Of a DNA stretch of 47,750 nt, positions 8,328 to 17,692 are shown one piece after another. The translations under genes were made by a program, and so were the position numbers. Source of the DNA: RGIG8785 sp045655245 (GTDB lineage: Bacteria; Bacillota; Clostridia; RGIG8785); contig JAZOOX010000031.1 of assembly GCA_045655245.1 (NCBI GenBank), positions 1 to 47,750 of the forward strand, read 5' to 3'. Under the pieces are notes generated by a model. It saw only the letters and a list, made by a program, of their open reading frames with translations, was not told the DNA's origin and did not search any database. How positions within the stretch are numbered: the first letter of the stretch is position 1; each line of letters starts with the position of its first letter.

Positions 8328-10025
8328 TCATTCCGCTTCAGAAGGCGGTAAAATCTCTTCTACGGGTTCCTCAGTCGGTTGTTCAACGGGGTCTTCGGGA
8401 ACAATCTCCGGGCTGTCGACAGGTTCTTCCGGTTCTTCGACGGGTTCAGGGTCTTCGGGGGTGACGGGAGCCACGGTCGGTTGGGTCGCAGGTTCTTCTA
8501 CAGGAACAGTACCGATCTGCACGATTTGCGGCGTCGGCTGATAGGTGCTGTTGTTTGCCAAAACCGTTTTTACAGGCTGACCGTTTTTGCGGAACTGCTG
8601 ATACACCCGATATTTTCCGCCGTTACTGCCGTTTTGGATGATGCGGGACTCCCCTATTTTCAACCACTCGGTAGGCTCCTCCACCGTTGTAAAAGGAATG
8701 GCGGCGATGGCTTCGTTAAACAATACAATTTCGTCATAAGAATCGTCTTCCCGCGTGCCGTAAATGTTCACGGTCATATTTCCGTCCACAGCGGAGGCTT
8801 CCAGACGAATGGGGTAACCCGTGTTATTTTTAATTTTTAGGTCAATGCTCCCGTAAGAAACGGTTGCATCCATTCCCGCAGGCATATAAGAAACGGGCAT
8901 GGAGTGGTTGGTCCGTTCCACGATTTCGAGATTGGCGCAGAGCGCTGCGGCATACAATGCCGAGGACACCTGGCAGATACCCCCGCCAACGCCCTGCTCG
9001 ATTTTATTTCCCACGTAAACGGCGGCGTGCTGGAATCCTGCGGCAACGGTGCGCTGGCCGACCATATCATTATAGGAGAATTCAGCTCCGTCTTTAAAAA
9101 TCAGATTGTTGATTTTGGATGCGGCAAGGGCAACGTTGTGGGAACGGCTGACTTGGTTCACGTTAAATTTGCTGGTATAACTACCCAACAGGTCACGGAA
9201 CAGTTTTTTCTGTAAATCAGCAGTGGTCACCTCGGGCGAAGTAATGCTTAGGGGAATCATCACAGGATCTCCGCCGGGAACCAGATCCATCACAATCGAC
9301 AGAGACCCGTCCAAAACCTTAATGCCGTCTTGATGAGGAATCACCGAATAGATTTCTTCGGAAAACGTTGCATTTTGGGGTTCTTGCTCGACCAGTTCCT
9401 TAAAGTCGGCAATATTTAACTGTGCCGATACCGATTCTTTCGGAGCAAGCACTACGGGGGCCCCCGTCTGAGCTTCCAGTTCTTTTAAAATTTCGTCCAA
9501 AACTGCCAATTCGTCTATAACGTTTTGACCTGTTCCGGGGGTTAAAATCAATTGGTCTTCTTCGATTTTGTAAGTAGGATAACCCGTTTCGTTTTCCCCG
9601 CGATAGCTTAAAGTCCAAAGCTTGGTCAATGCAGCTTTTTTATTTAAAATCATTTCCAGGTCGTACTGGGGTTTGGGCAAATAACCTGCGTAAAAGTGTT
9701 GCCAAAAGGTTTTTTGGTCAAAATCGGCGGCAATTTTTTGAGCCGTCTGCTGAAAATCATAGTCCGCACCGATTTCCGCACCCGAAACGGTCATACTTTC
9801 TTCCCCGTAAATCACAGTAACCAAACGATCGTTTAAGTTTTGTGACAAAATACCCAGGTCTGTTGCCGCCGTTTCAGGGGACTGATAAACAAAATCCTGA
9901 CCGTGGACGGTATAGCTACGGTCTGCGTGAAATACAAAAGACAGAATCATCGGCAAAAGTACCCCTGCAACAAGGACACATCCACCCAATCCGATTCCGC
10001 CCCATAAAAGCAGTTTTTTCTTCAT
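8328..10025 (-). CDS. VanW-family envelope protein with G5-like domain and Pro/Glu-rich tail
   Basis: The 565-residue protein has a lysine-rich start and a single hydrophobic segment (about residues 6-30), indicating a signal anchor. The middle resembles the YoaR-type putative peptidoglycan-binding region. The VanW core is recognisable from FNVNQVSRSHNVALAASKIN through VGGGICQVSSALYAAAL. A G5-like segment (PVKTVLANNSTY) follows, and the last 55 or so residues are Pro/Glu-rich, which may span the wall. The ATG at 10025 is preferred over 10031 because GAGGTGG abuts the latter but stands about 6 bases from the former. Its exact role is unknown; the vancomycin-related name comes from gene association, not activity. 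It is the last gene of the dnaA-side transcription block. Confidence 0.88.
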   Translation of the reverse strand: MKKKLLLWGGIGLGGCVLVAGVLLPMILSFVFHADRSYTVHGQDFVYQSPETAATDLGILSQNLNDRLVTVIYGEESMTVSGAEIGADYDFQQTAQKIAADFDQKTFWQHFYAGYLPKPQYDLEMILNKKAALTKLWTLSYRGENETGYPTYKIEEDQLILTPGTGQNVIDELAVLDEILKELEAQTGAPVVLAPKESVSAQLNIADFKELVEQEPQNATFSEEIYSVIPHQDGIKVLDGSLSIVMDLVPGGDPVMIPLSITSPEVTTADLQKKLFRDLLGSYTSKFNVNQVSRSHNVALAASKINNLIFKDGAEFSYNDMVGQRTVAAGFQHAAVYVGNKIEQGVGGGICQVSSALYAAALCANLEIVERTNHSMPVSYMPAGMDATVSYGSIDLKIKNNTGYPIRLEASAVDGNMTVNIYGTREDDSYDEIVLFNEAIAAIPFTTVEEPTEWLKIGESRIIQNGSNGGKYRVYQQFRKNGQPVKTVLANNSTYQPTPQIVQIGTVPVEEPATQPTVAPVTPEDPEPVEEPEEPVDSPEIVPEDPVEQPTEEPVEEILPPSEAE

Positions 10026-10038
10026 ACTCATCCACCTC

Positions 10039-10623
10039 TTACACGAAGGATAAAATCAGAGCGGTGCTTTCCATACGGTAGCGGCACCAATCACTCCAAT
10101 CTTTTTCCGTCGCCCGCAATGCGTCGATTCTTTCAACCAGTTCGGTGCGGCTGAGTTCCGAGACCGCAGTGACTTCGTTCTCTGTCGCATCGGTCAAAAG
10201 TGCGCCCTCTATTTCTTTCATCCAAAATCCAAAAGAATAGAACAAAAGGCGCGCGCCTTCGCATACTATAGTGTATTCAATACAGCCCAAAAACTTGACG
10301 ATTTCGGTTTTAATTCCCAATTCCTCCGAAATCTCGCGGAACAGAGCGGTCAAAACAGGTTCGCCAAAGCTGACACCGCCCGTAGGGATACGGAAAGTGC
10401 CTTTGGGATAGTTTTCGCCCTGCACCGTAATCCATTTTCCGTTTTTCCGTTGCACGGCAAACGAAACCTCCGCCCGACGGTCGGTGGAGATCCGTTGGGC
10501 GAAGTCGTTAAAAAACTTTTTGGACACGTTCAGTTCAACCTTGCGGATGATGGCATCCGGGCCAAACTCGTTTTTTAGTTTGTCAAATTCCTCCACTGAA
10601 AAGTGCTTTCGGTACTCTTGCAT
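10039..10623 (-). CDS. NUDIX hydrolase
   Basis: The product is 194 residues with a complete Nudix box at about 82-104: GGVSFGE, seven residues, then REISEELGI, matching Gx5Ex7REUxEExGU. This metal-binding helix-loop-helix hydrolyses nucleoside diphosphates linked to another moiety. The substrate cannot be told from sequence. A GGGAGG site stands 5 bases before the ATG. The gene lies between gyrA (21-base gap) and the VanW gene (13-base gap), so all three are probably on one mRNA. The C-terminal 60 residues have no motif I recognise. Confidence 0.88.
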   Translation of the reverse strand: MQEYRKHFSVEEFDKLKNEFGPDAIIRKVELNVSKKFFNDFAQRISTDRRAEVSFAVQRKNGKWITVQGENYPKGTFRIPTGGVSFGEPVLTALFREISEELGIKTEIVKFLGCIEYTIVCEGARLLFYSFGFWMKEIEGALLTDATENEVTAVSELSRTELVERIDALRATEKDWSDWCRYRMESTALILSFV

Positions 10624-10644
10624 GGAAGCCTCCCTTAGTTGCTT

Positions 10645-13089
10645 TTACTCGTTGGTTTCTTGGTTGTCCTCTTCTTCTGTCTCGCTGGGTGCAGTGGTGA
10701 TGCTGACCACCTTAACGTCGTCCGCTAAACGCATCAGGCGAACACCGCTGGTCACACGGCCGATGGTGTTGACTTCTGCCGTTTTTAACCGCAAAATAAC
10801 GCCGTCAGAGGCGATCATCATCAGATCGTCCTCGTCGGTAACGGTCATTGTACCGATTACCTTGCCTGTCTTTTCGTTAATACGGTAAGTGGTAACACCT
10901 ACACCGCCGCGGCTTTGCAGACGGTAATCATCAAAGGCACTCTTCTTACCATAGCCCTTTTCGGTAACGACCATCATAGTGGCATTCTGCTGGGTATGGC
11001 TGACACCAACAACATAGTCATCGTTCCGCAAACGGATACCGCGGACACCATGGGTCACACGGCCCATCGGTCTTGCATCGGCTTCGGAGAAACGGATAGA
11101 CATACCGTTATGGGTAACGATGATAATATCCTTATTGCCGTCAGTCAAGCTGACATCGATAAGCTCATCATCCTCGTCCAGACGAATAGCATTTAAGCCC
11201 AGTTTGCGGCCGTTTTTGTATTCGGACAAATGGGTCTTCTTAATGGTACCCATACGGGTGGTCATCATCAGGTACTTATCCTCGTCAAAATTATCCAACG
11301 GAATCATGGCACTGATCTTTTCGCCGCTTTCCAATGCCAGCAGGTTAACGATGGCCTGACCCTTGGCACTGCGGCTCCCCTCGGGAATTTCATACGCTTT
11401 TAAGCGGTACATCTTACCCTTGGTGGTAAAGAAAAGGATATAACTGTGGGTCGAGCAAACAAAGAGTCGTTCCACAAAGTCCTCTTCACGGGTGGACAGA
11501 CCCATAATACCCTTACCGCCACGGTGTTGTGAACGGTAGGTTTCGGCAGGCACACGCTTGGCGTAGCCGAAGTTGGTCAGGGTAATGACCACATCTTCCT
11601 CTTCAATCAGGTCCTCGATGTCGATTTCGTCCATCAGAGGCATCAGCTCGGTGCGGCGCTTGTCGCCGAAACGACCTGCGATTTCATTGAGGTCGGTTTT
11701 AATGATATCAAGCACCAACTGTTCGTTGGCAAGAATTTCGTGGTAGTGGCGGATGTTGGCTTCCAGTTCCGCGTACTCTCCTTCCAACTTTTCCCGTTCC
11801 AGACCGGACAATCGTGCCAGACGCATATCCAAAATGGCTTGTGCCTGCAGGTCGGACAGTTCAAAGCGCTCCATTAAGTTTGCCTTGGCATCGTCATAAC
11901 TTTCACGGATGGTTTTAATCACCGCATCAATATGATCCAGTGCCTTTAAAAGACCTTCTAAAATGTGCATTCTGGCTTCGGCCTTTTTCAGGTCAAAGCG
12001 AGTACGACGAATAATAACAGATTTTTGGAAAGTGACATACTCATCGATCAGCTGGCGAAGATTCAATACCTTCGGCTGACCGTCAACCAGCGCCAACAGG
12101 ATAACACCGAACGTTTCCTGCAACTGGGTGTACTTATACAACTGGTTTAACAAAACGGTGGCATTGGCATCCCGCTTAACATCAATAACCAAACGGATTC
12201 CTTCGCGGTTCGACTCGTCACGAATATCCGAAATACCCTCGATTTTCTTTTCATGGTGCAGTTCGGCAATCTTTTCGGTTAGACGGGCTTTATTGACGCC
12301 ATAAGGAATTTCGGTGACGATAATCTGTTCGTGGTTGCCCTTTTCCACAATTTCGGCACGGGCACGCATAATAATCTTGCCCCGGCCGGTGGTATAGGCG
12401 TCACGAATGCCCTTGGTACCCATCACCAGTGCCCCCGTAGGGAAGTCGGGACCGGGCAAGTATTCCATCAGTTCTTCGATGGTGATTTCGGGGTTGTCGA
12501 TGGTAGCATTAATCGCGGCAACGGCTTCACACAGGTTGTGGGGGGGCATATTGGTCGCCATACCGACGGCAATACCCGTAGACCCGTTGACCAGCATATT
12601 GGGGAAACGGGAGGGTAAAACCGTAGGCTCGGTGGTCTGCTCATCAAAGTTGGGGATAAAATCAACCGTTTCCTTGCGGATATCGGTAAGCATTTCATCC
12701 GAAAGCTTTGCCATTCTGGCTTCGGTATAACGGTAAGCTGCAGGCGGATCACCGTCGATCGAACCAAAGTTACCGTGACCGTCTACCAAAGGATAACGTA
12801 AGGAGAAATCCTGTGCCAAACGCACCAAGCTGTCATAAACCGCTGCGTCACCGTGGGGATGGTAATGACCCAACACATCACCGACGGTGGTGGCACACTT
12901 GCGGTAGGGCTTGTCATGGGTCAATCCCGCATCAAACATGGTATAAAGGATTCTTCTGTGAACAGGCTTTAGTCCGTCACGGACGTCAGGCAGGGCACGG
13001 CTGACGATAACGCTCATGGCGTAGTCGATATAAGATTTTCGCATTTCCCGGTCAATGTCAACCGGAATAATATTTTGCTCTTCGTACAT
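10645..13089 (-). CDS. gyrA: DNA gyrase subunit A
   Basis: This 814-residue subunit breaks and rejoins DNA to introduce negative supercoils together with GyrB. The winged-helix/tower part carries the catalytic tyrosine in AAYRYTEAR (Y121). The C-terminal beta-pinwheel includes the GyrA box-like QHRGGKGIMG and ends in an acidic tail (EEEDNQETNE). In the quinolone region the sequence is HPHGDAAVYDS, so the position equal to E. coli Ser83 is alanine (A82) while the acidic D86 is retained. It starts 18 bases after gyrB with a GAGGAG site, and the two are clearly co-transcribed. Confidence 0.98.
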   Translation of the reverse strand: MYEEQNIIPVDIDREMRKSYIDYAMSVIVSRALPDVRDGLKPVHRRILYTMFDAGLTHDKPYRKCATTVGDVLGHYHPHGDAAVYDSLVRLAQDFSLRYPLVDGHGNFGSIDGDPPAAYRYTEARMAKLSDEMLTDIRKETVDFIPNFDEQTTEPTVLPSRFPNMLVNGSTGIAVGMATNMPPHNLCEAVAAINATIDNPEITIEELMEYLPGPDFPTGALVMGTKGIRDAYTTGRGKIIMRARAEIVEKGNHEQIIVTEIPYGVNKARLTEKIAELHHEKKIEGISDIRDESNREGIRLVIDVKRDANATVLLNQLYKYTQLQETFGVILLALVDGQPKVLNLRQLIDEYVTFQKSVIIRRTRFDLKKAEARMHILEGLLKALDHIDAVIKTIRESYDDAKANLMERFELSDLQAQAILDMRLARLSGLEREKLEGEYAELEANIRHYHEILANEQLVLDIIKTDLNEIAGRFGDKRRTELMPLMDEIDIEDLIEEEDVVITLTNFGYAKRVPAETYRSQHRGGKGIMGLSTREEDFVERLFVCSTHSYILFFTTKGKMYRLKAYEIPEGSRSAKGQAIVNLLALESGEKISAMIPLDNFDEDKYLMMTTRMGTIKKTHLSEYKNGRKLGLNAIRLDEDDELIDVSLTDGNKDIIIVTHNGMSIRFSEADARPMGRVTHGVRGIRLRNDDYVVGVSHTQQNATMMVVTEKGYGKKSAFDDYRLQSRGGVGVTTYRINEKTGKVIGTMTVTDEDDLMMIASDGVILRLKTAEVNTIGRVTSGVRLMRLADDVKVVSITTAPSETEEEDNQETNE

Positions 13090-13107
13090 AAAACCGTCTC
13101 TCCTCTC

Positions 13108-15033
13108 TTAAACGTCCAGATTCACAACATACTTGGCGTTTTTCTCGATGAACTCACGGCGGGGTTCAACCTCTTCGCCCATTAAAATAGTAAAGGTTTC
13201 GTCTGCCTTAATGGCATCTTCCAGTTCTACTTTCAGCAAAGTTCTGGTTTCGGGGTTCATAGTCGTCTCCCAAAGCTGATCGGCGTCCATTTCACCAAGA
13301 CCCTTATAGCGCTGAATCTCGATTCTGCCGTCGCGGCCGATTTCGTCCAGAATTTGATCCCGTTCTTCATCCGAGTAAGCGTACTGGCGGAACTTACCCC
13401 TTTGAATGCGGTAAAGCGGCGGCTGTGCCAGATAGACGTTGCCGTTGTCAATCAACGGACGCATAAAGCGGAAGAAGAAGGTCAACAGCAAGGTACGAAT
13501 GTGCGCACCGTCGACATCGGCATCCGCCATCAGGATAATCTTTCCGTAACGCAGTTTGGTAATATCAAAGTCCTCGCCCAAACCGCAACCGAAAGAGCTG
13601 ACCAGAGGCATCAATTTATCATTGCCGTAAACTTTGTCCAAACGGGCTTTTTCTACGTTTAGCATCTTCCCCCACATGGAAAGGACAGCCTGAAACTCAC
13701 TGTTACGGCCGTTCTTTGCCGAACCGCCTGCAGAATCACCCTCGACGATAAAAATTTCGGATAATGCGGGGTCATTACAACGGCAGTCAGCCAGTTTGCC
13801 AGGCAGGCGAAGGCTGTCCAGAGCCGTTTTTCTGCGTGTTTGTTCACGGGCTTTCCGTGCCGCTTCACGGGCACGGGATGCCAGCAGGGATTTTTCCAAA
13901 ATAACCTTTGCAGTTGCGGGGTTTTCTTCTAAGAAAGCACTGAGTTTTTCGGTAATACAACTGCTGACCAGACCTTGCACGTCACTGTTCCCCAGCTTGG
14001 TCTTGGTCTGACCTTCAAACTGTGCCTCGGTAATCTTGACACTGATGATACAAGACAGACCTTCACGGACGTCATCACCAGACAAAGGTTTGTCATTGTC
14101 CTTAATGATCTTGTATTTTCTGGCGTATTCGTTGAATACACGGGTTAGAGCAGTTTTAAACCCGGTTTCATGGGTACCGCCCTCGGTGGTTTTGATGTTG
14201 TTGGCAAAACTGATCAAATTTTCCTGGAAGGCATCGTTGTACTGCATTGCTACTTCCACATAAGAAGAATCCTTCGTGCCGTCAACATAAATAACTTCGG
14301 GATGCAACACCGTTTTTGAACGGTTTAAGTACTCGACGAAAGACTTGATACCGCCTTCATAAACCAAGGTTTCACTCTTAGGCTCGTCCTCGCCCTTTTC
14401 ACGGTTGTCAGCCAATACAATGGTAACACCGCCGTTTAAGAACGCCTGTTCCCGCAGACGGGTCAGGATAACATCGTAGGAGAACTCGACTGTTTCAAAG
14501 ATTTCGGCATCGGGCATAAAGGTAACCTGAGTACCACGTTTTTCCGTTTTTCCCACAACGGATAACGGTTTAACAACATTGCCGCGCTCGTAACGTTGGA
14601 AGTGCTCGTCCCCGTCGATAAAGACACGGACCTCCAACCACTCGGACAGGGCGTTTACGACCGATGCGCCAACGCCGTGAAGGCCACCCGATACTTTATA
14701 GCCGCCTTCGCCGAATTTACCGCCGGCGTGGAGCATGGTAAAGACCATTTCCACGGCAGGGATACCATAAGCATGATGGATACCGACAGGGATACCACGG
14801 CCGTTATCCTCTACCGTAACCGAGCCATCTTGATTGAAGGTGACATAAATATGAGTACAGTATCCGGCTAATGCCTCGTCGATACTGTTATCAACGATTT
14901 CGTAAATTAAGTGATGCAAACCCTGCTGAGAGGTACTGCCGATATACATACCCGGACGTTTCCGTACTGCTTCTAATCCTTCCAGTACCTGAATCTGGGC
15001 TTCGGTATATTCCGAACTAACCTTAATATCCAT
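13108..15033 (-). CDS. gyrB: DNA gyrase subunit B
   Basis: The 641-residue ATPase subunit has the GHKL motifs YEIVDNSIDEAL (E45 region) and EDNGRGIPVGIH, the transducer domain, and a TOPRIM domain with EGDSAGGSAK and the metal-binding DADVDGAH. The short C-terminal domain ends AKYVVNLDV. The segment after EGDSAGGSAK reads NGRNSEFQAVLSMWGKMLNV rather than the common QGRDRxFQAILPLRGKILNV; this appears to be a lineage-type variant. A GGAGGAG site precedes the ATG. A 9-base gap follows the remB-like gene upstream. Confidence 0.97.
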   Translation of the reverse strand: MDIKVSSEYTEAQIQVLEGLEAVRKRPGMYIGSTSQQGLHHLIYEIVDNSIDEALAGYCTHIYVTFNQDGSVTVEDNGRGIPVGIHHAYGIPAVEMVFTMLHAGGKFGEGGYKVSGGLHGVGASVVNALSEWLEVRVFIDGDEHFQRYERGNVVKPLSVVGKTEKRGTQVTFMPDAEIFETVEFSYDVILTRLREQAFLNGGVTIVLADNREKGEDEPKSETLVYEGGIKSFVEYLNRSKTVLHPEVIYVDGTKDSSYVEVAMQYNDAFQENLISFANNIKTTEGGTHETGFKTALTRVFNEYARKYKIIKDNDKPLSGDDVREGLSCIISVKITEAQFEGQTKTKLGNSDVQGLVSSCITEKLSAFLEENPATAKVILEKSLLASRAREAARKAREQTRRKTALDSLRLPGKLADCRCNDPALSEIFIVEGDSAGGSAKNGRNSEFQAVLSMWGKMLNVEKARLDKVYGNDKLMPLVSSFGCGLGEDFDITKLRYGKIILMADADVDGAHIRTLLLTFFFRFMRPLIDNGNVYLAQPPLYRIQRGKFRQYAYSDEERDQILDEIGRDGRIEIQRYKGLGEMDADQLWETTMNPETRTLLKVELEDAIKADETFTILMGEEVEPRREFIEKNAKYVVNLDV

Positions 15034-15042
15034 ATACTCCTC

Positions 15043-15300
15043 CTATAATGAAAGTGTTTTTGAACGTTTTAAAAGTGTTGCCGAAGAAATGGGCGAAATG
15101 TAAACAGTGGTCCTTTCTCCGTCCTGACAAACCACAAAGGTTTTGGGTAATTCGTAAGAAACGTTGATTACTTCGCCGTTTTTTTCCGCTGATGTTAAAA
15201 AGTTTCGGCTCTGCTTGGACGTGGTGGTATTTTCCATATCAAAAATACCGATGATGTCCGATTCACGTATTACAATGTCATTCCCAAGATGCAAAAACAT
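15043..15300 (-). CDS. remB: DUF370 family protein, RemB/YaaB-like
   Basis: This is an 85-residue protein of the DUF370/RemA-RemB family (start MFLHLGNDIVIRESDIIGIF, then a C-terminal VCQDGERTTVYISPIS). In Bacillus subtilis the orthologous gene yaaB lies in the same place between recF and gyrB. The paralogue RemA is a DNA-binding activator of biofilm-matrix genes; RemB itself is less well defined. The ATG overlaps the recF stop (TGATG), so translation is probably coupled. The symbol rests on size, motif and position. Confidence 0.85.
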   Translation of the reverse strand: MFLHLGNDIVIRESDIIGIFDMENTTTSKQSRNFLTSAEKNGEVINVSYELPKTFVVCQDGERTTVYISPISSATLLKRSKTLSL

Positions 15301-16370
15301 CAGATCATCCTCCCCTGCTCGATGTGTATCAAGTTACAGTTTTTTTCAAACTGTTTAGGCAACTCGGTGCATGCCAGAAGCACCTGGCCATGATACAGTT
15401 TATTGACTACAAATTCCTGTCGGGATTCGTCCAACTCAGACAGGACATCGTCCAAAAGTAAGACCGGCACGTCTCCCGTTTCCTGTTCGATACAGGCGGC
15501 TTCGGCCAGTTTCATCGACAAGGCCGCAGTACGCTGCTGGCCCTGGGATGCAAAGAGTTTTACTTCTTTTTCGTTAATGGAAACCAGCAGGTCGTCTCGA
15601 TGGGGACCGACCGTGGTCATCCGATACTGTAAATCTTTTTCCCGTGCGCGTTCCAATGCGGCAATCACGGCCGCCTTGTCCGCGCCTTCTGCAAAAGAAT
15701 GATAGCGCAAGTGCAGCCGTTCTTTTCCCAAGCTGATTTCACTATGCAACCCTTCACATAACGGGATCAGTTTTTGTACGAATTCTTGGCGGAATTTTAA
15801 AATTGCAGCTGCATCTTCCGCCATTTTCTCGTCCCAAACGTCTAACATCACTTTATCAGGATGGGGTTCTTTTAAAAGTTTGTTTCGCTGTTCCAACAGC
15901 TTGTTATACCGTTGCAGATGCAAAAAATATTTCGGCCGTAATCTGGAAATCAGCATATCCATATACCGTCGGCGTTCCGACGGGTTACCCTTGATTAAAA
16001 GCAAGTCCTCGGGACAGAAGAAAACGGCTAAAAACACGCCCATTAATTCGTATAAACGGGACAGTTTATTTCCTTCTATTCTGATTTCTTTACGACGGTC
16101 CGGAAAAAGTAACATTTCCGCGGTTTTGTCTTTTAGATCAACGCAAAAAGACAAAACCAATCGGGAAAAGTCCTTTTCTGCCTGGATCAACTGAGCATCT
16201 TTTACGTTACGATGGGATTTTCCTGCCGAAAAGAGAAAGATACTCTCCAAAAGATTGGTTTTTCCCTGGGCGTTTTGCCCGTAAATAAGATTTACTCCAT
16301 CAGAAAAAGAAATCGATTGTTGTGTATAGTTGCGGTACTGTTGTAATGAAACAGAGTTAACAAAAGCCAT
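15300..16370 (-). CDS. recF: DNA repair and replication protein RecF
   Basis: RecF is an SMC-like ATPase that helps load RecA at gapped DNA. The 356-residue product has Walker A GQNAQGKTNLLE near residue 35, a short coiled-coil-like middle, the signature region ASQGQQRTAALSMKLAE and Walker B VLLLDDVLSELDESR. The ATG at 16370 overlaps the dnaN stop as TAATG and gives the normal start MAFVNSVSL; an upstream extension of 22 codons inside dnaN was rejected. The arrangement dnaN-recF-remB-gyrB is the usual Firmicute order. Confidence 0.97.
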   Translation of the reverse strand: MAFVNSVSLQQYRNYTQQSISFSDGVNLIYGQNAQGKTNLLESIFLFSAGKSHRNVKDAQLIQAEKDFSRLVLSFCVDLKDKTAEMLLFPDRRKEIRIEGNKLSRLYELMGVFLAVFFCPEDLLLIKGNPSERRRYMDMLISRLRPKYFLHLQRYNKLLEQRNKLLKEPHPDKVMLDVWDEKMAEDAAAILKFRQEFVQKLIPLCEGLHSEISLGKERLHLRYHSFAEGADKAAVIAALERAREKDLQYRMTTVGPHRDDLLVSINEKEVKLFASQGQQRTAALSMKLAEAACIEQETGDVPVLLLDDVLSELDESRQEFVVNKLYHGQVLLACTELPKQFEKNCNLIHIEQGRMI

Positions 16371-17473
16371 TATCTTAAACGGACCGGGAAAATAACATAA
16401 TGATACCGATCGCTGTCCTTTGCGGTAATTTGGCAAGGCGTGGTAGGCGAAGTGAATACAATTTCAATATCGCTTTCAGGAATAGCATCCAGTGCTTCTA
16501 ATAAGAAACGATGGTTGAACCCGATTTCCAGTTCGGGGCCTTCCATGACCACGGCAATTTCATCTTTTAAGTTACCTTGTGTAGTGGTGCAAAACACTTC
16601 AACAGCACCGTCACGGAAATGCAGTTTAATGGGACTTTTTAAGGTATCCGCAGAAATCAGGGGCACCGCGCGCTTGATCGCGCGGGATAAATCACTTAAA
16701 TAACAAGAAACAACCAATTCACGGGTTTGAGGGAAGGTTTGCTTGTAGTTGATATATTCTGTGATGATGTTTTTAGTGATTAACGTATATTTTTCAAAGA
16801 AAAATGCCGTTTTTTCTTCGGTGGCTTTGATGTAAAGTGTACCATCATTATCGTTTAAAATGGAAAGTAACTCGTTTTGTGCTTTTGCAGGGATAATGAC
16901 CGAGAATTTCTTATCGCTTTCTACCTCTTCTCGGCGTAACGCCAAACGGAAACCGTCAACGGCTACGATTTGGAAATGGTTGTCTTCCAAACAGAATAAG
17001 GAACCGGTTAAAACGAGACGGCTGTCGTTGACAGCTGTCGAGAAAATGGTTTGACGAATCATATCCCGTAACAGTGTTTGAGCAATTTCAAAATCCGGGG
17101 TTTCGCTTTTTTGAATGGGTTCGGGAACAGGAAAGTCAGAAGGGTTTAATCCGGAAACCGAGAATTTACTGTTACGGCACATAATGCGCAAATTCATATT
17201 ATCGTCAGTTTCGATTAAAACATCGTCATCATCCAAACTGCGAATGAGTTCACCAAATAATTTTGCAGGGACCAAAATTTTTCCTTTGTCAATGATTTGT
17301 GCATCCAGTTGATATTCAATGGAAGAATCCAAATTATTACCAATCAAACGAACAGTTTCATCGCAGTCGAATAAGATGCATTCCAAAACAGGAGACGGAG
17401 AACGGGTAGAAACTGCTTTTTGAACAATTCCTACAGCTTCGGTTAGGTCAGATTTGGAACAAATTAATTTCAT
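16370..17473 (-). CDS. dnaN: DNA polymerase III beta subunit (sliding clamp)
   Basis: The 367-residue clamp has the typical N-terminus MKLICSKSDLTEAV, the three-fold clamp domain pattern, and the C-terminus YHYVIFPVRLR. It forms the ring that tethers polymerase III to DNA. The start at 17473 is chosen because GGAGGAG ends 6 bases upstream of it; an in-frame ATG at 17488 has this site inside its own coding region. The gene follows the oriC part between dnaA and dnaN, and its stop is shared with the recF start. Confidence 0.97.
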   Translation of the reverse strand: MKLICSKSDLTEAVGIVQKAVSTRSPSPVLECILFDCDETVRLIGNNLDSSIEYQLDAQIIDKGKILVPAKLFGELIRSLDDDDVLIETDDNMNLRIMCRNSKFSVSGLNPSDFPVPEPIQKSETPDFEIAQTLLRDMIRQTIFSTAVNDSRLVLTGSLFCLEDNHFQIVAVDGFRLALRREEVESDKKFSVIIPAKAQNELLSILNDNDGTLYIKATEEKTAFFFEKYTLITKNIITEYINYKQTFPQTRELVVSCYLSDLSRAIKRAVPLISADTLKSPIKLHFRDGAVEVFCTTTQGNLKDEIAVVMEGPELEIGFNHRFLLEALDAIPESDIEIVFTSPTTPCQITAKDSDRYHYVIFPVRLR

Positions 17474-17488
17474 ATTCTTCTCCTCCAT

Positions 17489-17692
17489 TTTTCAAAAAAC
17501 GGTATTATTTTAAATAATATAAAACAGTATTAGTATTAGGCGTTGTGGATTTGGTGGAAAACCCTTTTAATCCTTAGAGCTGTCCTAAAAATGATTGTGG
17601 ACAAAGCATTTCTTTTTCGTGGACAGGCGGTGGATGAAAAGTGGATTTATACTTTTTTTGGTTGTCCACTTATACACAATTCGGTGGAAAGG
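17489..17692. other. oriC: oriC, part between dnaA and dnaN, with AT-rich unwinding region
   Basis: This 204-base gene-free stretch carries DnaA-box-like sites: exact TTATACACA at 17670-17678, TGTGGACAA at 17596-17604 (one mismatch), and TGTGGATTT at 17544-17552 (two mismatches). Toward dnaN, a short GC-rich step (17540-17543) leads to a three-base-period run at 17525-17539. Read on the dnaA strand this run is CTA ATA CTA ATA CTG, resembling a DnaA-trio element. It is followed by an AT-only palindromic tract at about 17504-17524. Box, GC-rich step, trios and AT-rich DNA is the layout described for the Bacillus basal unwinding system. No clear dnaN promoter was identified. Confidence 0.82.

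Noticed and set aside
8272..8541. Ser/Gly-rich ORF on the + strand
   Set aside because: It is the antisense of the Pro/Glu-rich tail of the VanW protein; low-complexity codons leave the opposite strand open.
16371..16436. Longer RecF start inside dnaN
   Set aside because: The extra residues are unlike RecF, and TAATG coupling gives the standard MAFVNSVSL start.
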